A stretch of 64,000 nt of DNA from Ferruginivarius sediminum (lineage in GTDB: Bacteria; Pseudomonadota; Alphaproteobacteria; Kiloniellales; Rhodovibrionaceae), in NCBI RefSeq assembly GCF_003344765.1, contig NZ_QPMH01000018.1, positions 1-64,000 on the forward strand. The letters run 5' to 3'. Positions 33,804-42,225 of the stretch are shown here, piece after piece; the stretch's first letter is position 1, and every line of letters begins with the position of its first letter. Position numbers and translations under genes: made by a program. The notes under the pieces were generated by a model. It made no database searches, was not told the origin of the DNA, and saw only the letters and a program-made list of their open reading frames with translations.

Positions 33804-33955
33804 GCCCCTCACCCTGTCCCTCTCCCCGCAAGCGGGGCGAGGGGACGATAATCGAAACGACCTTCGAACCCGGCTTGCTCCGGTGCGGCATGGCAGTGAC
33901 AGTGCGACTGTCGTCCCCTCGCCCCCGACAGGGGGAGAGGGACAGGGTGAGGGGG
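33804..33955. repeat. ~150-bp inverted-repeat element between glyQ and glyS
   Basis: The outer arms are CCCCTCACCCTGTCCCTCTC (from 33805) and its inverted match GAGAGGGACAGGGTGAGGGG (ending near 33954). An inner pair, GCGAGGGGACGA (33837-33848) and TCGTCCCCTCGC (33911-33922), continues the symmetry around a ~60-base centre. It could fold into one very long hairpin. The CCCTCACCCTGTCCCTCTCC family of sequences recurs between genes in many proteobacteria. It has no coding capacity and resembles a MITE- or REP-like element within an otherwise contiguous operon. Confidence 0.75.
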
Positions 33956-33980
33956 TCCCGCCGGGATGCCGCCGATTCTC

Positions 33981-34904
33981 TCATGCCCCCTGCCCCGTCT
34001 GACTTGCCAGCCAAGCCTCGCAGCAACCCTTCGCCAAGGCGCGCACGCGGCCGATGTAGGCCTGCCGTTCCGTCACCGAGATCACGCCGCGCGCGTCCAA
34101 CAGGTTGAACAGGTGACTGGCCTTCATGCACTGATCGTAGGCCGGCAGCGACAGCGGCTGTTCCAACGACAGCAAGTGGTTGCACGCGTTTTCCGCGTCC
34201 GCGAACTGGCGGAACAGCACGCTCGTGTCCGCATGCTCGAAATTGTAGGCGGAGAACTCGCGCTCGTTCTGCATGAAGACGTCGCGGTAGGTCTTGCCGC
34301 CCTGGTCCTTCGGTACGCCGTCCCAGTCCAGGTCGAAGATGTTCTCCACGCCCTGCACGTACATCGCCAGGCGCTCCAGCCCGTAGGTCAATTCCACCGA
34401 CACCGGGTCGCAGTCGATGCCGCCGACCTGCTGGAAATAGGTGAACTGCGTCACCTCCATGCCATCGCACCAGACCTCCCAGCCAAGGCCCCAGGCGCCC
34501 AGCGTCGGGCTCTCCCAGTCGTCCTCGACGAAGCGGATGTCATGGCGCATCGGATCGATGCCGATGGCTTCCAGCGAGCCGAGATAGAGATCCTGGCAGT
34601 TCTCCGGCGACGGCTTCATCAGCACCTGGAACTGGTAATAGTGCTGCACCCGGTTCGGGTTGTCGCCGTAACGGCCGTCGGTGGGCCGGCGCGACGGCTG
34701 CACATAGGCGCAGTTCCACGTCTCCAGCCCCAGGGCGCGGAGGGTCGTCGCGGGATGGAAGGTACCTGCCCCGACTTCCATGTCGTATGGCTGCAACAGC
34801 ACGCAGCCACGACTCGCCCAGTAGTCCTGAAGCGTCAGGATCAGGCGCTGGAAGCAGGTTTCCGGATTGTTGCGGACGGCGCGAGCGTCGTCTGGCATGG
34901 CCAC
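33981..34904 (-). CDS. glyQ: glycyl-tRNA synthetase alpha subunit
   Basis: This 307-aa catalytic alpha subunit of glycyl-tRNA synthetase is a class II enzyme that makes glycyl-adenylate and glycyl-tRNA. Diagnostic stretches are [20 protein letters not shown], the motif 1-2 region ([35 protein letters not shown]), and [19 protein letters not shown]. The two closely spaced starts MAMPDD (34904) and MPDD (34898) are equivalent in practice. The length and sequence are typical of alphaproteobacteria. Confidence 0.96.
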   Translation of the reverse strand: MAMPDDARAVRNNPETCFQRLILTLQDYWASRGCVLLQPYDMEVGAGTFHPATTLRALGLETWNCAYVQPSRRPTDGRYGDNPNRVQHYYQFQVLMKPSPENCQDLYLGSLEAIGIDPMRHDIRFVEDDWESPTLGAWGLGWEVWCDGMEVTQFTYFQQVGGIDCDPVSVELTYGLERLAMYVQGVENIFDLDWDGVPKDQGGKTYRDVFMQNEREFSAYNFEHADTSVLFRQFADAENACNHLLSLEQPLSLPAYDQCMKASHLFNLLDARGVISVTERQAYIGRVRALAKGCCEAWLASQTGQGA

Positions 34905-35054
34905 CCTGCCAAGCCTCTCACTATTGTTGCAGCGCGGGAACGGGCGCGAAACTTAGCGGCCAGCGGCCGGGGAATCAACGGGCGGTCGACGGGAATCGGC
35001 GGCTTTACCGCACAACGCGGCGTAACGCCCCCTGCGGAGCCACCTCCGGAGAGG

Positions 35055-35339
35055 TCAGTAGGGGCAGTCGGGACGCCCGCAGTTGCGCGCGCCCTTCGCG
35101 GCGACATAGGCCTTGCAGGTGGGGCACTGCACCATGTCCTCCGCGCCCTCGCCGGGCGCGGGCGCCGGCCCGGCGGTCGGATCGCCGCGCTGGCGGCGGT
35201 CGATGCGGTCGCGCGCACGGGCGCGCTCCTCCCGCTGGTACTGCAGGCGCGACATGTACTTGAAGCCGTACCAGACCGCCGCGATGACGACGACGAGGAC
35301 GACAAGCTTGCCGAACGAGAACCCGAACATGGCCGTCAT
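35055..35339 (-). CDS. small membrane-anchored zinc-ribbon protein
   Basis: This 94-aa protein has one N-terminal membrane helix (FGKLVVLVVVIAAVWYGFKY), a highly charged Arg-rich linker, and a C-terminal zinc-ribbon-like knuckle CPTCKAYVAAKGARNCGRPDC with four Cys. It was probably cytoplasmic-facing, but topology is not certain. Similar unnamed proteins accompany glyQ/S49 genes in Rhodospirillales. An alternative start is ATG 35330. No clear ribosome binding site is seen for either. Its function is unknown. Confidence 0.72.
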   Translation of the reverse strand: MTAMFGFSFGKLVVLVVVIAAVWYGFKYMSRLQYQREERARARDRIDRRQRGDPTAGPAPAPGEGAEDMVQCPTCKAYVAAKGARNCGRPDCPY

Positions 35340-35404
35340 TTAGAGGCCGGCACGGCCAACCGTCAAGCGAACCGGCAGCACTGCCGCACCTGGAACGCGG
35401 GAAT

Positions 35405-36271
35405 CTACAGGCCGAAGCGACTCCACAGCGCCCGCTCCTCCAGGGCCGCGAGTACATCACCTGCCCAGCCCTCCGGCAGCGCACCGCCGTGAATCGCCGT
35501 ACCGAAGCGCAGCTTGCGGCGCAACCAGCCCCGGCGCGGCTGCACGGGACGCAGCCGGACCTTGTCGCCATAGATGCCGCGCAGCGTGTGCCGCGCCTCG
35601 CCGATGGCATCCACCAGTCCAAGCTCGAACGCGCGGCGGCCGGTCCAGAACTCGCCACTGAACAGCGTGTCGCCGTCGGCCTTCAGGCGCTTGCCACGCC
35701 GCGCGCGCACCATCGCCTTGAAGTCGTCGTGCACCTCGGCCTGGATAGCCTCCAGGCGGGAAACGTCGTCAGGATCCTCTTCCCTGAAAGGATCCAGTAT
35801 CACCTTCTTTTCGCCGCTGGCATGCACGCGGCGTTCGATGCCATAGCGCTGGATCAGGTCCTGAAAGCCGAATCCGGCACTGACCACGCCGATGGAGCCG
35901 ACGATGGAACTCTGCGCCGCGTAGATCTCGTCCGCCGCGCAGGCCAGCCAGTAGCCGCCGGAGGCCGCCACGTCCTCGCAGAAGGCATAGACCTTCACGT
36001 TCTTCTCGTCCGCAAGGTCGCGGATGCGCTGGGCGATCAGCGCCGACTGCACCGGCGAGCCGCCGGGCGAATTCACGATCAGCGCGACGGCCGACAGGTT
36101 CGGCAGCTTGAAGGCGTGCTCGATCGGCTCGGCGAGGCTTTCCAGCGACATTCCGCTGCGCAAGGGGCCGACGTGACCTATTGGCCCGGCCAGGCGCAGG
36201 ACGGAAACGACGGGTGGCCGCTCGATGCGGTTGAGCAGCGGCAGCCGGAACAGGGACTCGGTTAGCTTCAT
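35405..36271 (-). CDS. S49 family (SppA-like) serine protease
   Basis: This 288-aa S49 peptidase would cleave signal peptides or membrane-protein fragments. It has the substrate-groove strand NLSAVALIVNSPGGSPVQSA, and the catalytic Ser and Lys regions are visible: VAASGGYWLACAADEIYAAQ with nucleophile Ser in ASGGY, followed by SSIVGSIGVVSAGFG and LDPFREEDPDD. It lacks an obvious N-terminal membrane helix, like the short cytoplasmic-type SppA homologues of alphaproteobacteria. ATG 36271 is chosen, but the frame is open further upstream. The gene is followed by the zinc-ribbon gene on the same strand. Confidence 0.87.
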   Translation of the reverse strand: MKLTESLFRLPLLNRIERPPVVSVLRLAGPIGHVGPLRSGMSLESLAEPIEHAFKLPNLSAVALIVNSPGGSPVQSALIAQRIRDLADEKNVKVYAFCEDVAASGGYWLACAADEIYAAQSSIVGSIGVVSAGFGFQDLIQRYGIERRVHASGEKKVILDPFREEDPDDVSRLEAIQAEVHDDFKAMVRARRGKRLKADGDTLFSGEFWTGRRAFELGLVDAIGEARHTLRGIYGDKVRLRPVQPRRGWLRRKLRFGTAIHGGALPEGWAGDVLAALEERALWSRFGL

Positions 36272-36334
36272 GGCTGTTAGATGGCCCATACCCAGGGGGC
36301 TTGCCAAGCCTCGACCGTCAGTCCAGGCCGCCTT

Positions 36335-37090
36335 TCATAGCGTCAGGGGCGTTTCGCCGCGCAGCACGGCTTCGGCGGGCTGCGTGAAACCGCCGCCGGC
36401 CACGTGCAGGGTCAGGCCGGCGGCCATCCGCGTCGGTGTCTTGATGTCCTTGCGGGCCTGCACCAGAACCCGCTTCGCATCCTTTCCCGGCATCGGCCAA
36501 AGCGGAAACACGACGATTGCCCCTGCCTGGCCCGTCAACGCCGCGAGAAGCCGGTCCAGACGGTCGGCGCGATGGATGAAGGTGATCGTCCCGCGCGGCC
36601 GGCACAATGCCAGCGCCGCCGCAACCCAATTCGCCAGCCGTGCCGCGCCCTCCACATTGGCGATGGCGCGGCTGTGATTGTCGGGCCGTCGCGCCGACTC
36701 GGCGGAAAGATAGGGCGGATTGGCCATGACGTGATCGAAGCCCGCACCATCAGCCTTCAATGGCGGCGTCAGCAGGTCGCCGGCAACGACACTGAAGTGG
36801 CTGGCGGCGCCGTTCGCCTCGGCGTTGGACGCGGCGAGCGCAGCGAGATCCGGCTGGATTTCCAGGCCCAGCACCCGCGCTTCCGGCTGACGCGCCAGGA
36901 GGCAGAGCGCGGCCGCCCCCACCCCGCAGCCCAGGTCCAGCACACTTTCGCCCGCACGCACTGGAACGGCCGCAGCCAGCAACACGGGATCGATGGCAAC
37001 GCGATAGCCGTCGACCGGCTGGCGCATGCGCACCCGCCCGCCAAGCAGTGCGTCCTCGCGCACCGGGCCGATGTGGCGGAGACCTGTCAC
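36335..37090 (-). CDS. tRNA1(Val) adenine-N6 methyltransferase-like protein (TrmN6)
   Basis: This 251-aa SAM-dependent methyltransferase is of the TrmN6/YfiC type. It has SAM motif I VLDLGCGVGAAALCLLAR (about 50-67), motif II EIQPDLAALA, and the N6-adenine signature ANPPYLS (about 123-129). The family modifies A37 of tRNA1(Val) in E. coli. The same activity here is inferred. Its start overlaps the stop of the DUF2007 gene by four bases, a pairing conserved in alphaproteobacteria. Confidence 0.87.
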   Translation of the reverse strand: MTGLRHIGPVREDALLGGRVRMRQPVDGYRVAIDPVLLAAAVPVRAGESVLDLGCGVGAAALCLLARQPEARVLGLEIQPDLAALAASNAEANGAASHFSVVAGDLLTPPLKADGAGFDHVMANPPYLSAESARRPDNHSRAIANVEGAARLANWVAAALALCRPRGTITFIHRADRLDRLLAALTGQAGAIVVFPLWPMPGKDAKRVLVQARKDIKTPTRMAAGLTLHVAGGGFTQPAEAVLRGETPLTL

Positions 37091-37302
37091 GCGCCGTGCT
37101 CCTCCCCGGCGTCTTCGAGAACTTGCCGCGCGCGGCTCAGGTCGTCCTCCGCCACGCAGAGCCGGCGCGGAATCGCCCCGATCGAGCCCTCGATGATCGA
37201 GGTGTGGGCATCCAGGATCAGGGTCTCTATCCCGGCATCGGCCAGAAGGGCCTGCAGCCAGGACAGGCGAACCACATCGTTGGTGCGCAGCAATTCACGC
37301 AT
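37087..37302 (-). CDS. DUF2007 small protein
   Basis: This 71-aa protein has the DUF2007 (putative prokaryotic signal-transducing) fold: MRELLRTNDVVRLSWLQALL, then DAGIETLILDAHTSIIEGS and RRLCVAEDDLSRARQVL. It resembles a GlnB-like ferredoxin fold. It is coupled to the TrmN6-like methyltransferase by an ATGA overlap. It is divergent from the polyprenyl synthase gene. The partner and function are unknown. Confidence 0.82.
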   Translation of the reverse strand: MRELLRTNDVVRLSWLQALLADAGIETLILDAHTSIIEGSIGAIPRRLCVAEDDLSRARQVLEDAGEEHGA

Positions 37303-37449
37303 GGGGATCGGGTTTCCTCTTCGATGCTCACTCGGGCTTGACCCCTTCATGGCGACTTCTATGCTCCCGTAGCCGCCGCGGATGTTTCGCCCCACTTGTC
37401 TATATGGTAACCGCGGTACGTGATCCGACGCACGAGGGAGACGACGCAC

Positions 37450-38472
37450 GTGGCCTTGGCCGCAGACGCAAGCCGGACGACGAAGCAAGGCAAGGATGAG
37501 GGCGTGGCCCCGCTGCAGCGGTTGGTGGCCGACGACCTGAAGCGTGTCAACGGCGTCATTCTGGACAACATGCAGTCACCGGTCGCGCTGATCCCGCAAC
37601 TGGCCGGTCATATCATCGCCGCCGGCGGCAAGCGACTGCGACCGCTGCTGACGCTGGCCTCGGCAAAGATATGCGGCTACGAGGGCGACCGGCATGTCGG
37701 CCTGGCCGCCTGCGTCGAGTTCATCCACACGGCGACGCTGTTGCACGACGACGTGGTCGACGGCAGCGACCTGCGGCGCGGCCTTGAAACGGCGAACTCG
37801 CTTTGGGGCAACAAGGCCAGCGTCCTTGTCGGCGACTTCCTGTTCTCCCGCGCCTTCCAGCTCATGGTCGCGGACGGCTCCCTCAAGGTGCTGAAAATCC
37901 TCTCCGACGCCTCGGCCATCATCGCCGAGGGCGAGGTGCATCAGCTTCTCACCTCCAATGACACCGAGACCGGCGAAAGCGATTATCTTGAGGTGATCGA
38001 GGCGAAGACCGCCGCCCTGTTCGCCGCCGCCTGCCGCGTCGGCGCCGTCGTGGCGGAGCGCAGCGAGGAAGAGGAGCTTGCCCTGGAACGCTTCGGCAAG
38101 GGCCTGGGAATCGCTTTCCAGCTTGTCGACGACGTGCTGGACTATTCGGCGGAGCAGCAGGCGCTGGGCAAGACTGTCGGCGACGACTTCCGCGACGGCA
38201 AGATTACTCTGCCGATCGTGCTGGCCTACCGGCGCGGCGACGAGACGGAACGCGCATTCTGGCGGCGCTGCCTGGAGGACATGGACCAGCGCGAGGACGA
38301 TCTGCCGCACGCGATGGAGCTTCTTAACAAGCGCGATTGCCTCAGCGACAGCCTGAAGCGCGCCAGCGACTACGCCAGTGACGCACGCGAAGCAATGTCG
38401 ATGTTCCCCGATGGCCCGGTCAAGCAGACGCTGATCGACGCGCTGGAGTTTTCCGTGGCGCGGGCGTATTGA
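37450..38472 (+). CDS. ispB: all-trans polyprenyl diphosphate synthase (ubiquinone side chain)
   Basis: This 340-aa class I trans-prenyltransferase extends farnesyl/geranyl diphosphate with isopentenyl units, most likely to the C45-C50 side chain of ubiquinone. The first Asp-rich motif is in LLHDDVVDGSDLRRG, the second in QLVDDVLDYSAEQQALGK. GGKRLRPLLTLASAKICGY precedes the first. The chain length cannot be read with certainty. The GTG at 37450 behind GAGGGAG is chosen. A GTG at 37420 is also possible. It is divergent from the DUF2007/TrmN6 pair. Confidence 0.9.
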   Translation: MALAADASRTTKQGKDEGVAPLQRLVADDLKRVNGVILDNMQSPVALIPQLAGHIIAAGGKRLRPLLTLASAKICGYEGDRHVGLAACVEFIHTATLLHDDVVDGSDLRRGLETANSLWGNKASVLVGDFLFSRAFQLMVADGSLKVLKILSDASAIIAEGEVHQLLTSNDTETGESDYLEVIEAKTAALFAAACRVGAVVAERSEEEELALERFGKGLGIAFQLVDDVLDYSAEQQALGKTVGDDFRDGKITLPIVLAYRRGDETERAFWRRCLEDMDQREDDLPHAMELLNKRDCLSDSLKRASDYASDAREAMSMFPDGPVKQTLIDALEFSVARAY

Positions 38473-38506
38473 GCGACACCCTTCTCGGGCCGACTGCGGC
38501 CGTCCG

Positions 38507-39697
38507 CTACGGGCGCGGCGCCACCAGCTTCGGCGCATAGGCGGCGACGAAGACGGCGAAGGCCGCGACCCACGCCGCACCGGCCGCGGCGTGTAGGACG
38601 CTCGCCGCGCTTGGCGCAAGGGCACCCGCAATCCGCAGCACCGCCGCGGCGATGACAAGCACGTAACTGACCGTCGTCGCCATATCGGCCGTCAAGGCAC
38701 GGCCCGTGTGGCCGAGTGATGTCCGTGTCATCACCGCCAGTGTCATCGCTCCCATGGCCCCGGCCGTCATCGCGTGCAGCGCCGCGCTCGCCGGAACCTC
38801 CGCCGAAAAGCTGGCCGCCGCCATCAACGCGAAGCCGAGCGGCAGCCACGCATAGCCCAGGTGAAGAATCAGAAGCAGCGGCTCTCGCCAAGTCGGCAGT
38901 CCGCGCCAACGCGACAGCCGCCACGCGTTTGCCAGCGCGGCAGCGCCCGCAAGCACACCTGTGAGGCCTGACGACGGCGCGGCCGTCCACGAGAGTGCCG
39001 CGGCCAGCGTGATCAGCAGCGCCGCCTGGTCTCCATGGCCGTACTTCGCCGGATGCCTGTCGTGGCCGCGCTTGACCAGCCAGTTGCGCGTGAAACTGGG
39101 AACGATCCGCCCGCCGATAAGAGCGATCAGAACCACGAACATGGCGACGCTGAGCCGCAGGCCGATACGCGGATCGAAGCCGAAGGCCGCGCTCGCGTGG
39201 ACGGTGACGTTCGCCACCAGCAACAGCGTCAGGGCGCCCAGGATCGGCAGGTTACGCCAGTTCCGCCCCGCCACGATCTCCCGTCCCATGACGGCAAGCA
39301 GGCAAGCCAGGAAGGCAAGGTCGGCGACCGCCACAACCGTTGTTGGCAGCGCCCCGCCCAGCGCCATCGCCAACCGGCCCACGCCCCAAATCACTGTCAG
39401 CGCCGCAAGTGCACGACCCTGCAGCGGCATACGCCCTGTCCAGTTCGGCACCGCCGTCATAAGGAAGCCGGCGAGCGCCGCAACCAGATAGCCGAAGATC
39501 ATCTCATGGCCGTGCCACAACACGCCGGGCATGGCGAGCGGCAGCGGCCAGCCGCCCAGCAGCCATCCGATCCAGAGCAGAACCGCAAGCGCAGACCACA
39601 CGCCGGCAACCAGGAAAAACGGCCGGAACCCCTGCGACAGCAGGGACGGGCCGCTGAACGTCCGGTATCGTGGGATTGCCGCGCCTTGCCGAGCCAT
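38507..39697 (-). CDS. nnrS: NnrS family membrane protein
   Basis: This 396-aa integral membrane protein has about 12 hydrophobic segments and matches NnrS, a haem/copper-containing protein linked to nitric oxide and nitrosative stress. Typical stretches are LLSQGFRPFFLVAGVWSALA, WHGHEMIFGYLVAALAGFLM (with His ligands), TAVPNWTGR, GRIVPSFTRNWL and LHAMTAGAMGAMTLAVMTR. There are no denitrification genes in the window. It converges with ispB and is the last gene of a run of minus-strand genes starting at parA, though the spacing is loose. Confidence 0.9.
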   Translation of the reverse strand: MARQGAAIPRYRTFSGPSLLSQGFRPFFLVAGVWSALAVLLWIGWLLGGWPLPLAMPGVLWHGHEMIFGYLVAALAGFLMTAVPNWTGRMPLQGRALAALTVIWGVGRLAMALGGALPTTVVAVADLAFLACLLAVMGREIVAGRNWRNLPILGALTLLLVANVTVHASAAFGFDPRIGLRLSVAMFVVLIALIGGRIVPSFTRNWLVKRGHDRHPAKYGHGDQAALLITLAAALSWTAAPSSGLTGVLAGAAALANAWRLSRWRGLPTWREPLLLILHLGYAWLPLGFALMAAASFSAEVPASAALHAMTAGAMGAMTLAVMTRTSLGHTGRALTADMATTVSYVLVIAAAVLRIAGALAPSAASVLHAAAGAAWVAAFAVFVAAYAPKLVAPRP

Positions 39698-39777
39698 GAT
39701 GGGCGCCAGATTGCCAGGATCGAGGCGCTATGGACAGTCCCCGCGGGCCGGAACGCCAATTGCGGGACCGGCTCCGC

Positions 39778-39963
39778 CTAGAAGCGAATTTCCGTGAGCA
39801 GCCCCACAAGCAACATGGGCCACGAAAGCCCTACCTCCAGCGCGCGGAGGGCCAAGGTGTCCACCCCCCAGCCCTCGGAGTAGAGGGTGACTGCCTGGCC
39901 CAAAGCCGTCAGAACCACACCAACCGCGTAAATCGAGGCGGTTCCGAAGAAAACCATGCGCAT
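39778..39963 (-). CDS. small membrane protein, 61 aa
   Basis: This 61-aa hydrophobic protein has two predicted membrane helices (about 4-26 and 40-57; GTASIYAVGVVLTALGQAVT and ALEVGLSWPMLLVGLL). It is 36 bases downstream of the PAS-like protein gene and 80 bases upstream of nnrS, all on the minus strand. I recognise no family and assign no function. Confidence 0.6.
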   Translation of the reverse strand: MRMVFFGTASIYAVGVVLTALGQAVTLYSEGWGVDTLALRALEVGLSWPMLLVGLLTEIRF

Positions 39964-39999
39964 CGCGCGTCCTCCGCACCTTGGCGGGCCGATCCAAAC

Positions 40000-40821
40000 C
40001 TATCCCGTCCGGTCGAGATGCCGCGTCTCGGCCTCGGCGATGTTGAGCAGCACAAAGTCGGCCGGATCCGTGCGGCTGCCGCACGGCAGGACGCGCGCCG
40101 TCAGCGCCTTCTGCCCGGCTCCCAGCGCGAAGTTTTCCGTCGTTTCCAGCGGTGCGGCGTCGCGCGCTGCCTGCCGCGCCAGATCGAGCACCCAGGTCGA
40201 GAGCTGGGAGAAGCGGTCGCCGGCGAAGGGATGCCCCGCCGCTTCGCCTTCACCGCTCCCCGGTTCAGGCGCATAAACCCGCAGGATATCGACAAGGCCA
40301 TCCCGGGCCACGCGGATCAGCAGCGTGTTGGGCCAGTTGGCGGCAATCGTCCCCGCGTCGAGATCCTCGATTTCGGGATGTCGCCCATGGCCGACACGGC
40401 GCCAGTATCGCTTCAGTTCGCGAATGTCCGCCGGCGTCCGCGGAGCAGCCGGTGAGTCGGCCTCGGCCGATTTGTGTGCCTCGACGCGCGGCGCCCGCCG
40501 CGACTCCGGCGCGGCCGCGTCCTCCGCCGGTTCCGGCGACCCGGCGGGCTCGTCGCCTTGCGTCAGGAACCGCGAGGTATCGACGATATCATCCGGCGGT
40601 GGCGGCGACTCTTCACGCAGCGCGGGCGGCACCTCCGCGGCGTCGGCGATGGAGGCCACGCTTTCATCGTGCCGGTTGGCGACGCCGCCATCGCTTCGCG
40701 GCTCCGCATGTTGACGGCGACGCCGCGCACCCTGGTCCTTGAAGAGTGGAACGGTCAGAAGCGACGCCGCTGGCTTGCCCGCCGCCGGCGTCTCGGGCTT
40801 GCCCTGCCCCGGTGTCGTCAT
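40000..40821 (-). CDS. PAS-like domain protein of the parA operon
   Basis: This 273-aa protein has a low-complexity Pro/Ala/Glu/Arg-rich N-terminal 130 residues, probably disordered. The C-terminal domain resembles the PAS_5 family of alphaproteobacteria (ELKRYWRRVGHGRHPEIEDL, DAGTIAANWPNTLLIRV, then a beta-rich half). There is no membrane segment. Its start overlaps the stop of the ribbon-helix-helix-like gene by four bases, so it is tightly linked to that gene and to ParA. The disordered N-terminus may be an interaction region. The domain call is by pattern only. Confidence 0.65.
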   Translation of the reverse strand: MTTPGQGKPETPAAGKPAASLLTVPLFKDQGARRRRQHAEPRSDGGVANRHDESVASIADAAEVPPALREESPPPPDDIVDTSRFLTQGDEPAGSPEPAEDAAAPESRRAPRVEAHKSAEADSPAAPRTPADIRELKRYWRRVGHGRHPEIEDLDAGTIAANWPNTLLIRVARDGLVDILRVYAPEPGSGEGEAAGHPFAGDRFSQLSTWVLDLARQAARDAAPLETTENFALGAGQKALTARVLPCGSRTDPADFVLLNIAEAETRHLDRTG

Positions 40822-41186
40822 GACGCCCGATCCTCCTCATCCAGTTGGCAGCCGTTCCGGCATGCCTCGGCACCCTCTCGAAAGCAAGCGCAGCCCAGAC
40901 GCAACCCGGAGAGATGCTCATCGAGCGCGGCGATCAGCAAATCCTGCAACGAACAGTCGAGGTGCGCGGCCGCCAAGCGTAGCCGGCGATGGCGCTCGGG
41001 GTCGAGCCGCAATGAAATTCGCGCCCGCTCGCCGCCGGCGGCGGGAGGTTCCTGCGGCGGCGCCACCCGCAGGGGCGCGCGGGACGGTAACGAAGTCTCG
41101 ACACCCGCGCCACGCGGAACGGCGGCCGACGGGCGCGCTGTGCCCTTACGGGCCAGAAGCTGGCCGGATAGCGAAGCAACCGTCAT
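40818..41186 (-). CDS. ribbon-helix-helix-like DNA-binding protein next to ParA
   Basis: This 122-aa protein has a disordered Pro/Arg-rich first half and a C-terminal segment with ribbon-helix-helix character (ARISLRLDPERHRRLRLAAA then HLDCSLQDLLIAALDEHLSG, about 55-92). A short Cys-rich tail follows (LGCACFREGAEACRNGC, four Cys). It is 12 bases downstream of parA and overlaps the PAS-like gene. A ParA with a small RHH protein recalls plasmid ParA/ParG-type partition or positioning systems. The Cys tail could bind metal. The role is inferred. Confidence 0.65.
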   Translation of the reverse strand: MTVASLSGQLLARKGTARPSAAVPRGAGVETSLPSRAPLRVAPPQEPPAAGGERARISLRLDPERHRRLRLAAAHLDCSLQDLLIAALDEHLSGLRLGCACFREGAEACRNGCQLDEEDRAS

Positions 41187-41198
41187 CTCGCCCTCGCC

Positions 41199-41900
41199 TT
41201 ACGCACTTGCCCGTGCCGGGACGACCACGCTCTTGCGCGGGCGCCCGGCCTCCTGGGTCCGCAGGAAAGTCTCGCGCCGCGTGCCCCGCAGCCGGCCGGA
41301 CAGATACGTCCAAAGATCGCGGACCTCCTGCGCCGACTTGCTTTGCGGATTGAGTTCCCCGACGACGCGGCCGTCGATCATGCTGGCGGCGAAGTCGGTG
41401 CGTTGGTGCATCGTCGTGGGCGCGACCGTACCGTGCTGCGACAGCGCGACCGCCGCCTCGCCGGTGATGCGGGCCCGCATCGTGGCCGCGTTGACGACGA
41501 ACACCAACGGCTTGCCGCAGGCTTCGACCAGTTCCACCGTGGCCCCCGCCGCGCGCAGATCGTGCGGGCTGGGCCGCGTCGGGATGGCGACGAGATCCGA
41601 CACCGCGATCACCTGTTCGATCGTGTCGGTGATCGCTGGCGGCGTGTCGATGATGACAAGCTCCATCCCCATCTGTTCGAGCGCATCGAGATCCGCGCGC
41701 AAATGTCCGACGGCGGTGTGAACGAACTCCGGCATCGCCGAATCGCGTGCGTTCCACCAATCGGCAAGGCTGCCCTGTGGATCGGTGTCGATCAGCGCAA
41801 CCCTTTCCGCCCCGCTCTGCGCGGCTTGCACGGCCAAGTGCCCGGCCAGGGTCGTCTTGCCCGATCCGCCCTTTTGCGAGGCAAAGGTCAACACATGCAT
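41199..41900 (-). CDS. ParA-family ATPase (orphan)
   Basis: This 233-aa MinD/ParA-type ATPase has the deviant Walker A KGGSGKTT (about 10-17), ALIDTDPQGSLADWWNAR at about 36-53, and VIIDTPPAITDTIEQVI at about 82-98. The length suits small ParAs that position plasmids, chemoreceptor arrays or granules rather than chromosomal ParA. There is no ParB gene beside it. It leads an operon with an RHH-like and a PAS-like protein. The ATG 41900 is chosen because upstream sequence is A/T-rich and non-coding. The C-terminus is basic, possibly for DNA binding. Confidence 0.88.
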   Translation of the reverse strand: MHVLTFASQKGGSGKTTLAGHLAVQAAQSGAERVALIDTDPQGSLADWWNARDSAMPEFVHTAVGHLRADLDALEQMGMELVIIDTPPAITDTIEQVIAVSDLVAIPTRPSPHDLRAAGATVELVEACGKPLVFVVNAATMRARITGEAAVALSQHGTVAPTTMHQRTDFAASMIDGRVVGELNPQSKSAQEVRDLWTYLSGRLRGTRRETFLRTQEAGRPRKSVVVPARASA

Positions 41901-42225
41901 GCTGTCCTGCTCCTGTTGCTGTCGCCGGCCACGCCTCCGGCCCTCACTTCGGTCGAATTCGACGGAAAATCGCTGGTCATTCGCGCCGTATGCATAAATT
42001 GTTTTACGATATTTACTTTTAACACATTCCTTTGTCTCTACTTCGATATGCCAATTAGTTCTGAACAATCGGTTAATTACAACTAACAACACGAAACTGC
42101 AGACTAACATCCACAAATTGTTAAGGATTAACGCGCATGATCCAGGCCAGCCATAGGGGTCCGTGCGATCCCACGGCCGGCTCAGGGCCGGCGGCGATGC
42201 AGACTTCGAGAGGGCAACGACGCCG
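41901..42225. other. A/T-rich divergent promoter region upstream of parA
   Basis: The gap between divergent parA and the TPR-SPOR lipoprotein gene has a ~140-base A/T-rich core (about 41985-42130) that stands out in this GC-rich window. It holds the near-palindrome GTTAATTACAACTAAC (42072-42087) and TTGTTAAGGATTAACG near 42117. These may be promoters, RHH operators or a centromere-like site. No gene is seen. Confidence 0.45.

Noticed and set aside
41199-41900. Chromosomal parABS partition locus or plasmid backbone
   Set aside because: No ParB and no parS palindrome are seen, and the neighbours are chromosomal housekeeping genes, so the ParA is treated as an orphan positioning ATPase.
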